From assembly GCA_006538405.1 (NCBI GenBank), contig BJKQ01000010.1:620001-684000 (forward strand): a stretch of DNA of 64,000 bases. The letters run 5' to 3'. The stretch comes from Hansfordia pulvinata. Taxonomy: Eukaryota > Ascomycota > Sordariomycetes > Xylariales. The notes below the pieces were generated by a model. It was not told the DNA's origin and did not search any database. It was given only the letters and a program-made list of their open reading frames with translations. The translations under genes and the position numbers were made by a program. The number at the start of each line of letters is the position of its first letter. Within the stretch, counting starts at the first letter, position 1. Positions 48,746 to 60,900 of the stretch are shown here, piece by piece.

Positions 48746-49559
48746 TTTCCCGTCCGCCGCCCGCTGATCAGCTCCGGTGTCGAGGTGGAAAGCAAGTTAA
48801 AGTGACGGCCTACGAATGCGCCCCTCCCACGGGCCATGATGCTCCTCCCCTCCCTCCACCCCGTGTGTCCGTCAGCGAACGAGAGAGCGAGACAGGCCAG
48901 TGGGCTTATGCAGGTACCGGCGACGGGGCGCGTTGGCGCAAGCCACGTTTTCCGCCCGCTTCTTCTTCTTGTTCTTCTTGTTCTTGTTCTTTTCTGCTCC
49001 CTCTTCCCGGTCCCGCCGCTCCAGCCAGCCGTAATCGTACCAGCCAGGCCGCCGGAGACCGCTCGTCTGCCCTGTCCTCTTATCATCTCGCCCTGTTTGC
49101 GAGTGCCAGAATGGCAGTTCCCGGTGTGTGTGTGTGTAGCTCGAGCTATGCCCCGTGCTTCTGGTCGTATGGGGCCGTCATCCCGCGAAAGCAGCTGCCA
49201 TTCCCCCGTCAAATGTCCCGCGGCGTCGGCGTTCCCTCCTATCCCAACCCCGGCCCTCCCAAATGTCCCCTTCGCGTCCAGCCACATGCTCCTGAATTAG
49301 CTTCGATCCCATCGCAGGTGAGTGAACCCCCCTCCCCCCAGGCCGCTCCGCTGACGTGACCGGAATTCCCCGTTACCCGTTTCGCTTTGGCTCGCTTGGC
49401 TTGTGAGATCATCTTGGGGGTTTGTCTGATTGATCAACAGCCCCAACCCAACCACGGACACACGGGGCGGCGCGCAGCGCAGCTTGGATGGGGGGGGAAG
49501 GCGATCGTCCGAAGGAATCCCCCCCTCCCCGGAGCCGAGAGAATCGGAAACAAACAGGA

Positions 49560-49578
49560 CCCCCCCCCCCCCCCCCCC
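49560..49578. repeat. C19 homopolymer
   Basis: Run of 19 C within the gene-poor island. Confidence 0.9.
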
Positions 49579-50466
49579 TCTCTCCATCTTCCCCTCGGCC
49601 CCTTTGTCAGTGGTGGGTGTCGTTGTTGGACAGCTTTCTTGCTAGCTAGAGAAAAACGCAAGCCTGCCCTGCAGAGCTTTGCATCCCTTCCTTCTTCCTC
49701 TCTCTCCTGCTTGGATGTCTTTTGGGGGGGTGGTTAATAAGCAGGATCAAGCTCCCCGCCAGTCACGCGGCTCTTACTAAAACGACACCTCTGCTGCGGT
49801 CCCGCGCGTCACTCTCGACCACACACACGCACTGCACACATACGTGTGCACGAGTCAGTAGCCAGGCATGGTGGCGGCGGTCATCCGGCCCGCGCCCGCG
49901 CCCGCGCCCGGCATCGCATTCTGTCCGGGGCATTTGCCGCAGATAGTTCTCCTCTCCCTGTCCCACCTCCCCCTCGCCAGGCCCGCTGGCGCGCAGTACC
50001 GTGAGAACGGACCTGTGATTTTCCCCTTGAAGCGCTGGCATCTGTATAAGGGCCCACGCGGTTTATTACCTGATGAATAGTGTCGCCCCGAATACCTAGG
50101 TGGCTGACCGGGTGAGACAATCATCTTCCCCCCCCCCCAGGGCACAATATGGACACTTTCCCTTCAGAGCACACACGTCGCGTGCCATCCGCCCTTGGCT
50201 CAATCGCGCTCGCGTTCGCTCGCGCGCGCGCATCGTCGTCGTCGTCGACACTTGGCATTCCATTCTTGTCGAAAGACTCGCGCGCGAGCGGGTTGCGTCT
50301 CGGTGCGTCCCCGCCCCATTACGCGTAGCGGCCACCCGTAACGTACGTCTTTATCAGAGCTGAGGAAAATGCCGCGAGAGAGAGTGGGGGGGGGCGAGGC
50401 TTAGATCAACTGCAAACCTGTGCCGCTGCCGGTGACGGTGAGAAATGCTTGTCGTTTTGTTCGCCT

Positions 50467-50481
50467 CCCCCCCCCCCCCCC
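50467..50481. repeat. C15 homopolymer
   Basis: Run of 15 C within the gene-poor island. Confidence 0.9.
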
Positions 50482-52132
50482 ACTCCCCTTCCCTCCTAAA
50501 AAAATAAGCGACTTGGACATTAAAGAGGGCGATCGGGACGGCCTGCGCCTCCGTAGATAGATACTCGTAGCCAGCCCACACTTCAGAGCGTGTCTCGCTG
50601 ATGACGCGGGACGGGAAGCAGCAGCCTCCGAGAGCTGACGGCTTACGGGGCGTCCGGCCACGACCGCTCATTGGGCCGGGGGGGTCGAAAGGCGCACGGC
50701 AGACGATGCACGTGTTCTCCCGCAGGATGACGCGTGGTTGTGGCTTTTTGTTTTGTTCTTAAGCCGCCCGGTCTCGGCGTGTGGATCTCACGGAGTACAC
50801 ATGTCCACGGACTTTTCCAACGAGGGGTCAACTTTTCGATGTTGTGGAAGGTGTAGATGTCCTCTTTACGGCCCTTTCAATGTGACTTCTCGGCGTATTG
50901 GCTGTTGCAGGACACCAAACTCGAGCAGTGACGCCGGTTGGATCTCGTGGCTCGGCAACTCGTGGACGTCTTCTAACAAATACACACTTCAAGGAAACAC
51001 GGGTTAGATATGCCAGCTATTCACTAGTATACCTTCCACGGGTGGAGAATAGGGCCAACGGCGCGCCGACATCAGGCGAGCAGTCGGCGCAAGGGGAAAC
51101 GTACACCACATCCTACTAAAAGGACGTTCAATGTACTATAGCTGTCCACAATATACAGCGTTGTGCGGTGTTAACCACGAAAGACGCCTCCATCTACGCC
51201 GAGAGACGTGGGCGCCCGCGTGGTCGAGCTCAGAGGGGGCCGAAGACTGGCGGGGATAATCGACAGACGCTCGGGGTGTCGGCGGACCTCTCTGGTTTCC
51301 TGAAGACGTGGCAGCTTGCTCGTCGCCGTTCCGCGTCACCAGATGCTGCGGCAGATACTCCACGCGACCGAGAACCATGATCTGGTTGACGATGGAGCTG
51401 TTCCCGTCGACCCGATCAACACTCCCTTCTTTTCCGTAAGCCGATCTATTCGGCTCTGAGATTTCCTGGCCAGCCACCTAAGCGCTGCGCTTCTAAGAGG
51501 TCCCAGGTCTAGAGTGGTGGGACATCGGTGGAGGTCTGACCTCAGGCCACTTTTTGAAGATATTAGCTATCGCATCGCGGTTCTTCTTTTATTATTCTCT
51601 GAGGGCGTCATGGTCTACTTCGAATAACACAGGTTTTTGGAAAGTTGGACGAGTCCATGGTGAGTATCGTGCAAGTATGTCAGCTTCGATTTCCTTGAAC
51701 CAAGAGACACGCTTCAGCAACCACCACCCCAAGACAATACGGGACTTGGATATCACGCAGTCAAGCCTCGACTCTGCGTGGACACTATTTCTACATGACT
51801 GTCGTCTGGCTAGGGGACCCAAGGGTAGATACAACCCAGAATATAAGCAAGATTTGCTCGTGGCTGGCATCAGATCATCGTCATCGCCACACCGCGCTCC
51901 GTCCCTTGGTGGTTCTCACGTACTGGATGGTCTACGCAACGACCACCTCTCAAGCAAACCACGGACACCACTACCGGCCGCGACTGGAATCCAAACACAA
52001 GGTACACTCTCTCACGCTTTTACAGCCTGACGAACCCCCATGTGCCTGTTCCTCGCCCCCTCTCCCATCCTGCCCACGCATACGGAGCGAACAACATCCC
52101 TGCCCCAAAACCATGATCTCATCCCGGCCCAG

Positions 52133-52133
<1 letters not shown>

Positions 52134-52166
<33 letters not shown>
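52134..52166. repeat. (AGC)11 trinucleotide array
   Basis: Eleven AGC units. It could encode Ser, Gln or Ala runs on the plus strand or Leu/Ala runs on the minus strand, but no gene could be confirmed around it. Confidence 0.9.
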
Positions 52167-52169
<3 letters not shown>

Positions 52170-52649
52170 CTCGGCCACAACGCCCGCGGCATCGACGAGA
52201 CCGGGACCTCCGTCGACGCGCAGGTCGTGCCCGTGACCAGGGCTGGCGCGGTTCCGGCGGCCGAGCGAGCGCGATCAGGGGGGACTGCGGCCCGGGCGGT
52301 CGTCGTAAGAGGAAACCTCAGCCGCGCGGGGCTGGAGGGTGTGGAAGGGGGCCCCTATGGCGTGGTTGTCGTGTTCTGTCAGCGGGGCTTCTTTCTTTTC
52401 TCTCTCCTTCTCTTTCCTTTTTTTTCTCCCGTCGATGGCTTTCAATTAGGGGAGAGTCGCGTGGCTTCATGGCTTTGCGGTGACCGCTGGGTGGGTAAAG
52501 GAAGGTATGAAGAGATTGATACCTCGTTTCTGTCCCCCGCCGCGCAGAGACACCCACAGAAAGAAGAAATAGGAAGAAAGGGGGAAAAGGGGAGAAGTCA
52601 GAAATCGCCGAAAGAGAGAGAGAGAGAGGGAGGAGAGAGAGTGGCTCAC

Positions 52650-52762
52650 CTCCTTGGCGTGCCTGCGACTGCACTCTCTTCCTCTTCTTCCAGGACGAGA
52701 GGGGAGCGAAAGCAGTCCCAGCTGCCGTCGTCGTCCTCATCGGGGACCGCCGTCTTCGCCAT
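52650..52762 (-). CDS. Possible short first exon, acidic, unconfirmed
   Basis: An ATG at 52762 opens MAKTAVPDEDDDGSWDCFRS and runs 37 codons to a good donor GTGAGC. Composition is protein-like, and a pyrimidine-rich tract follows as in an intron. No matching second exon could be traced: downstream frames around the AGC array are short or broken. Treat it as a hint only. Confidence 0.2.
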
Positions 52763-53984
52763 GGAGCAGCTGTCCGATCAGCAAGGCGGTAGTGGCGGGA
52801 GGCGTGTCAGGGGCCGATGGCCGGGAGCACGACCGGGAGGGGCCACCGCGCGGGCTGCTCTCCCTGCCCTGGTTCTTCTGCGTGACCCGCGGTCATTCCA
52901 TCTCTCTTTCTCTCTCTTCACTGTGAAGGGGATATATCGAAATTCGACTGGACAGATAAAGCTGCCAGGTTAGGGATAGCAGATGTAGGTAGTCTGGAAT
53001 AGGAAGGGTTCCGGTAGTAGCCTGAGTCGGTCTATCAATGATCACATATTCAACCTGTGGCACTTGGAAGACACCCGAGTGTAGCTGCTCACGGCTTGAG
53101 TGGTGAACATGGTTTTGATTCACTTGGTGAGCTGAGAGCATGGGCTGGGGGGTCCCTTCTCCTGAGTGGAAGCTGAAATGCACAACCATCAATCCAGTGA
53201 TTCGTATGGCGAAGAAGAGTACTCGTAGGATATTGAATCATGTTATTTGCGTTCTGCCCCGCACGAGCATGAGTCTTCTGAGGTCATCCGACAGGAGTAC
53301 AGGCTGCGTTTGAATGCTCGCAAGTCCGGGCTAGGATAACCGGCTACTGGTATGGATTCTGCCACCAGCCGAGAGAATGTTATTAGGAAGGGTTATTGTG
53401 CCCTGACTCCAGTCTATAACTTCAAATTCAAGCAGTACAGATACTCGTAACACGGAACATAAACTCCGACTTGTGACTCGTAAGTCCGGAGCTCCGTGGT
53501 ACCTTGAGCGATATTGTACACACTTGCCAGTCGACGGGAGGCGGTGACGGGGAGGGATGTATTGTTTACTTCCGAAACGGGACGGACGGGGGGGGCGTTA
53601 GCCGCGAAGCGCCTAGCGCGGCCACGCACACCCGCCGTGGTCGCCCGTACCGCCCACAGCCGCGGCGCTTGGGCCACCCGACGCCGCCCTTGACGCGTTG
53701 CCCCTGGCGACGGGTCGTTTGTGCCCAAAGCAGACAGCTCGCCCATCCCATATCATCACGTCCCCAAGCTTGCAACCCTGCCCGGCCAACCCTGCCCTTA
53801 ACTGAATTCCTGTCCATTATCAACTTGACTGGTCGACCACCACCACCACCACCACCACCACCACGACAACCACCACCCAGTGCGGCGCCCAACCTTTGCC
53901 CTTATTCGCCACGACGCCGCACCCTCCTCTCCTTCCCCCTCTCTCTCCTCCACACCTGAGACATCACCACCTCCCTCCGCCGTC

Positions 53985-56656
53985 ATGGCCGCTCGTCTCG
54001 ACATCTCCGGGAGCGAGGATGAGTTCCCCGACATTGTCGAGGTCATCCGTCGCCAGAAGTCCCAGCCCCAGAAACCCGACACCAACAAGGAGAACGACGA
54101 CGCCCCCTCCGCCGGCCCGGCGCCCCCCAAGTCCGTCCTCAAGCAGTCCAGCCGCGCCATCCTCAACGATGTCACCGCCACCCCCGCCGTCAAGGCCACC
54201 CCCCTCAGACGCCGCAAGCTTGGCTTCAACAACCCCATAGACGCCACCCTCTCCAAGCCCGTGTCCACCTGGGACCTGTCGCCCGAGAAGCTCACCCGCA
54301 CCGCCCGAGGCAAGACCCCCGGCAAGAGCCCCGGCAAGACCCCCGGCCGCCAGCGCGAGACCGTCAACCGCTCCTTCGAGTCCTCCGTCGGCGACATTGA
54401 CTACATCCCCGAGAGGGCCCGCCAGAGGAGCGGCCCCGTCATGCCCGACATCTTTGACGAGAGCGACGAGGCCCCGGACGCCAAGTCCAAGTCGCGCATG
54501 CGCCTCCGCGACCGCCTCATCAAGTCCAAGACCAGAGCCGTGTCCGGCACCTCGTCCAACGACGTCTCCACCTGTCCCTCCAGCCGCGCCGACTCCTCCT
54601 TCAACACCTCGGCAGACCGCACCTTTGACCAGACCGCCACCACCGCCTCCGACTTCAGCATAAACCAGGACCTGTCCCGGTCGGACTCGGACTCGGACGT
54701 CTTTGGCTCCAAGAACAAGCTGTCCCCCACCAAGCGCGGCGAGAAGCAGGCCAGGTTCGCCCTGCCGAGTCTCTCCCAGGACCAGACTATCCTGGACTCG
54801 GAGAAGAGCGCCGTGGGCGCTGGCATGTCCCAGGACAACACGACCAACGGGGCCGAGGCGCAGAAGCCAAAGGAAGAGAACAAAGATCACTCCCTCGAGG
54901 ATGCTTTCCGCAAATTAAGCATGTAAGTGCCCGCCGCGCGCCCAGCATGTTCACTGTAGGGCGACGATGCTGACCAACCGACTGTAGATTCAACGAGGAG
55001 CCGGCGGAAGACGCCAAGACCGCGCTCCCCCCCGTCACGCCGGCCAAGAAGACCAGGGCGCTCCTGACGTCGCCCAGCAAGATCGCCAAGATCCCGCTCT
55101 CCCCGCTGAGGGCGGAGGAGAAGGAGTTCTGGGACCCCGAGGTCAACTTTTCGTGGATCGACAAGCACTCCCCGCAGCGGGAGCAGCGCCAGAGCCCCAA
55201 GAAGAAGAAGCTGCTGTCGGCGCCCAGCCTGAGCCTCGACGACCCGGCGGCGCTCAAGAAGCACTACGGCAGCAGCCCGCAGAAGCGGGACGCCAAGAAG
55301 GCGTTCGACGCGGCCAAGGACGAGCTGGCCCGCAGCTTCCTGCAGGAGCTCGACGAGCGCATCACCGAGGGCAAGCTGGCGGAGCTGACGCGGGCGACGG
55401 GCGGCCTGCGCATCGAGTGGTCCAACACGCTGCAGACGACGGCGGGGCGGGCGCACTGGCGGTGCAAGGCGGTGACGCGGACGACGCGCGACGCGGGCAC
55501 GGGCGCGGCCGTGTCGTCGGCGACGGAGAAGCAGCACAGCGCGCACATTGAGCTGGCGACCAAGGTGCTGGCCAACGAGGGCGACCTGCTGCAGACGGTC
55601 GCCCACGAGTTCTGCCACCTGGCCGTCTTCATGCTCGAGGGCAAGGTCAAGAACCCCCACGGCGCCGAGTTCAAGGCCTGGGGCCGCCGCGCCAGCGCCG
55701 CCTTTGCCGACCGCGGCATCGCCGTCACCACCAAGCACGCCTACGAGATCGACTACAAGTACGTCTGGCGCTGCGCCGGCTGCTCCGCCGAGGTCCGCCG
55801 CCACAGCCGCAGCGTCAACCCCCTGCGCCAGCGCTGCGGCGACTGCCGCGGCACCCTCGTCCAGGTCAAGCCCACGCCCCGCGGCAGCAAGGCGGCGGCG
55901 GCGGCTGGTGGCGAGGCCGGTGCCGGTCCGGCCGGTGCCACCACCACCACCACCACCTCCCCGAACCCCTGGACCGCCTTCATGAAGGCCGAGATGGCCG
56001 CCATGAAGGAAACCCACAAGGGTCTCGGCCTGGAGAAGAAGATGGAGATCATCTCGGGCAAGTGGGAGGCGCAGAAGGCCGAGAAGAAGCGGCTCGAGGC
56101 TGAGAAGATGCAGCAGCAGCAGCAGCAGCAAGGGTCAGACCAGACAGTCATTGCTACCGAGCAGGAGCCCGAGGAGACGCAAGTCCCCGAGGAGCAGAGC
56201 GCGCCTGAAGAAGCGCAGCCTGCGTCCGAGGTCGAGCACAGCTCTGCCGACGAGAAAGAGGACGAGGACGAGGAACAGCAGATCCAGGACCAGCTCCAGC
56301 AGGACATGGAGGAGCAGCAGCAGATCCAAGACCAGCTCCGACAGGAGCAGGAACAGGAACAGGAGCAGTCGGTCGTCGCCGACAAGACCATGGCGGACGA
56401 CAGCGTCGCCGCCGTCGAGCACGTCGCCGAGGCGGTCGAGACGCTCGACCTGACGGGCGACTCCGACGCCCCCGCCGCCGACGAGATCGAGGAGGTGCAG
56501 GAGGAGGTCACCATTGTCATCGACGACGACGAGAGCCAGACCGGCGCCGCCGAGGCCGACGTCGTCGCCGTCTCCGACCACGAGGGGGAGCAAGAGGAGG
56601 AGGCGACAGAAAAGAAGGTGGAGGGCGAGGAGGTGAACAACGTCGCTGCTGCTTGA
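53985..56656 (+). CDS. SprT-like metalloprotease with zinc ribbon and HMG-like tail (GCNA/ACRC-like), 868 aa
   Basis: Exons are 53985-54922 and 54988-56656; the intron GTAAGT...TGTAG joins in phase (KLS-I-FNEEP). The first 450 residues are disordered, Ser/Asp/Lys-rich, with a KTPGKSPGKTPG repeat. The SprT domain begins near RIEWSNTLQTTAGRAHWRC and contains the zinc site HEFCH (55604-55618, residues about 519-523). A zinc ribbon (CAGC...CGDC) and an HMG-box-like segment (NPWTAFMKAEMAAMKETHKG) follow. The tail is Gln/Glu-rich with two hydrophobic-acidic motifs, ETLDLTGDSD and VTIVIDDDE, that look like SUMO-interacting motifs. The order disordered region, SprT, ribbon matches GCNA/ACRC proteins, which clear SUMOylated DNA-protein crosslinks in the nucleus. 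Chromatin protease function is inferred from the family; the motifs are seen. Confidence 0.85.
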
Positions 56657-57945
56657 AAGAAGAAAAGCCTGAGAGAGAGACACTTTCTTGACTTGAGTTG
56701 GCTTTCATGTTCTCCTTCTTCTTCTTCATCATCATCGCAACGGCGCATCGTCATGACAAGGGAACAGCGAGGTGTCCGGCGTGTCCAGGCGCGGTTCGGA
56801 GTTTCTTTTGCCTTCCAGCCCCTTTCACTGCCTCCCTCCTCAGCGCACCTAGGTGCGGCTTCGGCGGCTGGCTGGCTGGCTAGTGCTGGCTGGCGCAGTC
56901 GCTACGTGCAGTTTTCTAAAGCTAGGAGATTGCTTTCCATCTACAAAGGAGAGCAAGAGACATGATGGTACAATGGCGCTGCCCGGGGTGCATCATTAGA
57001 GGGCGGGGGCATGCCTGCGGGGGTCCTAGACAACTTTTGCATAGACAGGCGCAGGGGAGGCGAGGCGTTCTGAGCAGATGGACGGACATGATGGGTTGGG
57101 TTGGTGGCAGGAAGAAAAGGGGGCGGGGAGGGCAGGGCTTTCCCGCGCTGGGTTTGTTTTCAACAATCCTGCTTCCCTCCCCTCCCCCTCTTTTCACTTT
57201 GATTTCTTTGCGATGATTCTGGTTGTTTCTTGCTGTTTCTTCTTCATCATTTCTGTGACATACCCTGTATAGTATTGCTTTCTTCCCATGAACATCATAC
57301 ACGCACGTACGCACACACCGTCAGACGATGAATGTGACAGGGGCCGTTTCGTTGTTCTCGTGCTGTTCTGTCTGGAGCGGAACGGGACTTGATATGTCGT
57401 GGGTGCAGTATCGGAGCTTTGGCTGCAGTGGCTGCTGGAACCTACGAGGAAAGGCGCCAGCTTGTGACAAGTCGGATCTGGCGCAGGTATCTGAGGACAC
57501 GATTTCCCAGCACTCGTGACGGTCAATCACCCTGCTTCGGACATGGTTTGCCCACACCGTAGTGTGTATACGCGCGACTGTCTGGATCACTGACAGAGTT
57601 GACTAGACACAGCCACTCGGTCTGCCTGGCGACTGCTCCGACTACGGCGACGAAGCGACACATATCACCATCCTGACTACTACTTGCGAGTCCCACGGTT
57701 ACACGCAGCGAGTTGCACTTGACCTACCACTGAATTTGGTGCAAAGTCTCAAGACCATCAGATGGGCACGCGACACGCTGGAGAAAGACCGCAAGTACGC
57801 GGAAGTTTGAATTGATCAGGTGATATTGGATCGAAGCCAGACCAGCTGACGACGCGTTGTGATTGTACATGCTGTCACGCCACAGATCCGCACCTATTTG
57901 GTCGTCGTGTAGGGGCCGCCGGGCTTTCACCAACGGAGCGAGATA
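56657..57945. other. Convergent intergenic region
   Basis: About 1.3 kb between the SprT gene (plus) and the NLR (minus). It contains pyrimidine tracts and a thymine-rich part near 57200-57260. No gene is seen. Confidence 0.45.
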
Positions 57946-60900
57946 CTAGCTCGTCCTTTTGGAATCGCCAACATGCGGGTTCAGTGACGTCTCCCACCAG
58001 TTGCGATACGGGAGCCTCAGGACAGAAGGTGGATCGACAAGCTTGAGGGGATAGCTGGGAGCTGACAGGGAAGCGAAGGGATTCGGCCGTGCCCGCCAAT
58101 GCGGCAGATAACGGATTCGAACCATTCGACCTTCTTCATAACGATTCTCTCCAATGAATAGGTCGAGAAAGTCCTCGCCATGAGCCAAATAGCGCAGGCT
58201 TGGGGTCTTACTGTCTGAATCTGATTTGGGGTAGAACCTGCGCGGGAGCCATGCGATCCCCGCGCCATTCAAGGCAATCCAGCCCGTTGGAGCCACTCTG
58301 AGGATATTGGGAGGAGCAGAAGTGCTGCTCGAGCTTGCGGGGCGGATGGTGAACTCGAACATCTCGGACGCAGAGAAGAGTCGGGAGGAGTCGGCGGTCC
58401 ACTGCAGATCCTCCAAGGGCTGGTTGCGGGCCTTGGTCGTGACCCAGGTGCCGAGATGCAGAACCTGAACCTCGAACTCCGCGCCTATCGCCAGATATGC
58501 GGCGTTGGGGGAGAAGTTGAGGAGCGGGCCCCGCGTGTGAATGCTGCGACAGGGAAGTGACAGCTGGTGCACAAGCGAGCCCGTTCGCACATCCCAGATG
58601 TAGAGAAGCTGCTGATGCACCCTCTCCTCGGGGCTGCCATTGCCGGACCTGTCACATGAGATCGGGCCAACCAGCCCGGTGCCCGATGCCATGAGCAAGC
58701 TGCCGTCCGGAGAGAAAGTGAGGAAGATCCTGTTGTAGTTTCTCCGGAAGTCAAGGCGTTCTGGGAGGTGAAGCGAGCGCTGTAAGTCACCCGAGGTGGT
58801 TGACAGGATGGGAATGCTGCTGTCCGGGGACAATGCAGCCAACACGTCACCAACGGGCGAGAAGGCGGCGTGGCTGGCGTTGACCAGTCCCGGTTTCGAC
58901 CAGAGACCGACGCCATGCTCGGCGCTCCACACACGGAGCCCTTTTTCACCAGTCGAGGCCACGAGCCTGTCGTCGCTCGAGCGAAATGTCTCGACGTCGG
59001 GGGGTTGCCTCGTCGAATCGCGGTTCTCTTTCAGGAACAAGGCCAATGGCGTTTTGGCAGCATCCGGTCTGCCGAGACCAGAGAGATCGCCGCTTCGGTA
59101 ATATGGCGCAGGCCGTGGCAAGCCCAGACGAGGCGGGGACACCGGGGTTGGCTGATGAGCGTCACTCCCAGGTGGCGGCCGGGTGCGTATCTCGAGGGGG
59201 TCCTCCTCCTGGCCGTAAGAGCAGATGCGAAGCCCCGTCACGGATTCGGCGGCCAGAGTTCGCTGATCCGGTGAGAATGCGACCCAGCTGCATATATGGG
59301 TGGGGGAACTGGGCGAGAGAGCGCCCCCGCCTGTCTCCCAAACGCCCGTCGAACCCCCCAAGGCTCCACAGACGAAGCGGCTGTCGGGGCTGAAAGCCGG
59401 GGACCCGGCCGCGAGCCAGCTGCTTCCGGGCAGTCTTCGGTGCCCCGTCCACCTGCCGTACTGTGACGTCCAGATCTGGATCCCGCGGCGGTCTGTTCCC
59501 GAGTATAAGGGGTCGTCGGGCCCTGCGACGACCCTGCCGCTGCCGCCGCTGCCCGGTCCTGGCCCGGTCCCGGCAACAGAAGGCGGGCGGTCATCACGTG
59601 GGCCTCGTTGGCGACGGGTCGCGGCACGTGATGCATCGTCTGTCCTGGGCTTCGGCTGCCGACTGTACGTCCGCTTGGGATCAGATGGCCTGTGACGACG
59701 CTTGGCGACCCTTCCCGGCGTCCTGGGCTTGAATATGTGCAACCCTGCCGCCCCGGGTTGTAGCGGCGGTTCTGAAGTGGCAAGATATCTCCCATCGGGC
59801 GAGAACGCAGCCTCCCGCCAGGCTCCGGGCAAAACCTGCTGCAAGGTGCACCTGCCGCTCTCGTCAGGCCTCCAGATCTGCATTTTCGAATCCTTCTCGA
59901 AAGCGATCGCCCCGTTGCGCGCGGCCGCGTGCGCATCGCCCGGCAGCCCGCGGCCCTCCAAACCGTCAAAGACAAGAGTGAGAGAGTGCGCCAGCTCCAA
60001 CGTTTCGGGATCGCGCCTCCATAGCTGGATCTCGTCATCACATTCTCCCGAGTTTTCCTTCTTCTCCAGGTAGAGGGCCGCCCCCGTGTCCGCCCAAGCG
60101 GACCAGGCGGTGCCCTGGATGGTCTGCCGTGACCATCCAAGCTCGGTGGTCCTGCTGACTTTCCAGATGACGGTTGCCGACTCTGACTGCCTGACGAGCA
60201 GCTTGCCGTCTGGCGAGAAGGCGAGGCTCCGGCATCTCTGGGAGCGCGGGGCCGGCAAACTTAGCTGGTGTATGAACGGGCCATTGCCATGCTTCTCGAA
60301 GACGCCAACATGCTCGTGATTTGCTGATTCAGCAGCCAGCAATCTCCCGTCTGGAGAGTAGCACGGGTTTTCACCGGGAGCATCTGCAATGGTCTGCAGG
60401 CAATCGTCCCAATCGCGGCCGGTTTCCCCGCTGAGCTCGAGCCACGGCGGGGTCTGGCGCTTGAAGTGGCTGCGGACAAGACTATTTGCGGGTGTGAAGA
60501 GCATGACTGAGTAGTAGACTTGCAGGGGATGCGCGTCCAGTATTGACCCAAACTCCATCACAATGCGCTGCGTGTCTCGCAATATTCCGGCCACGCTGGC
60601 GCTCCTCTCGTCGTCCTGCGGGGTGCTGCACGTCAGCCGCGGCGCGGATGGGTTGCGGCTCCCAGGGCAGAGGGCGTGACTCACTGTGATCATATGTAAA
60701 AGGTCCTGGACCATTTCGAATGCTTCGTGGGCTGCCGCCATCAGAGCCAAGGCCTCCAGCCAATGCAGGAGGTGCCGATGGACAAAGCCTTCGATGCTGG
60801 CGATACTCTCCAGCTCGCAACCACTTTGCTTGCAGTGATGTGTCCAGTAGCGGCACGCGTATCGCACCTCGGCTGGTAGCCCACGCTCCAACGCGCCTGC

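Larger units (their letters stand above)
42360..53984. other. Gene-poor island of 11.6 kb
   Basis: Between FKS1 (divergent, left) and the SprT gene (right) no frame on either strand shows recognisable domains, sustained codon bias or a consistent exon series. The left 6 kb are dense in TACTCGT/ACGAGTA words. The part from 48.1 to 50.5 kb has four C-runs of 15-19 bases and CA/GT arrays. From 50.7 to 51.9 kb composition turns more AT-rich. From 52.1 kb an AGC array and purine/pyrimidine-rich tracts appear. It contains the FKS1 promoter at its left end and the SprT leader at its right end. Confidence 0.5.

Noticed and set aside
49121..49140. Short GT array as a telomere- or recombination-related element.
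   Set aside because: Only about seven units of a simple dinucleotide and no telomeric TTAGGG repeats in the window.
51136..51870. Minus-strand frames of 90-113 codons in the AT-richer part of the gene-poor island.
   Set aside because: Protein-like in places but without motifs, a consistent start or joinable exons. A degenerate gene cannot be excluded, but it is not supported.
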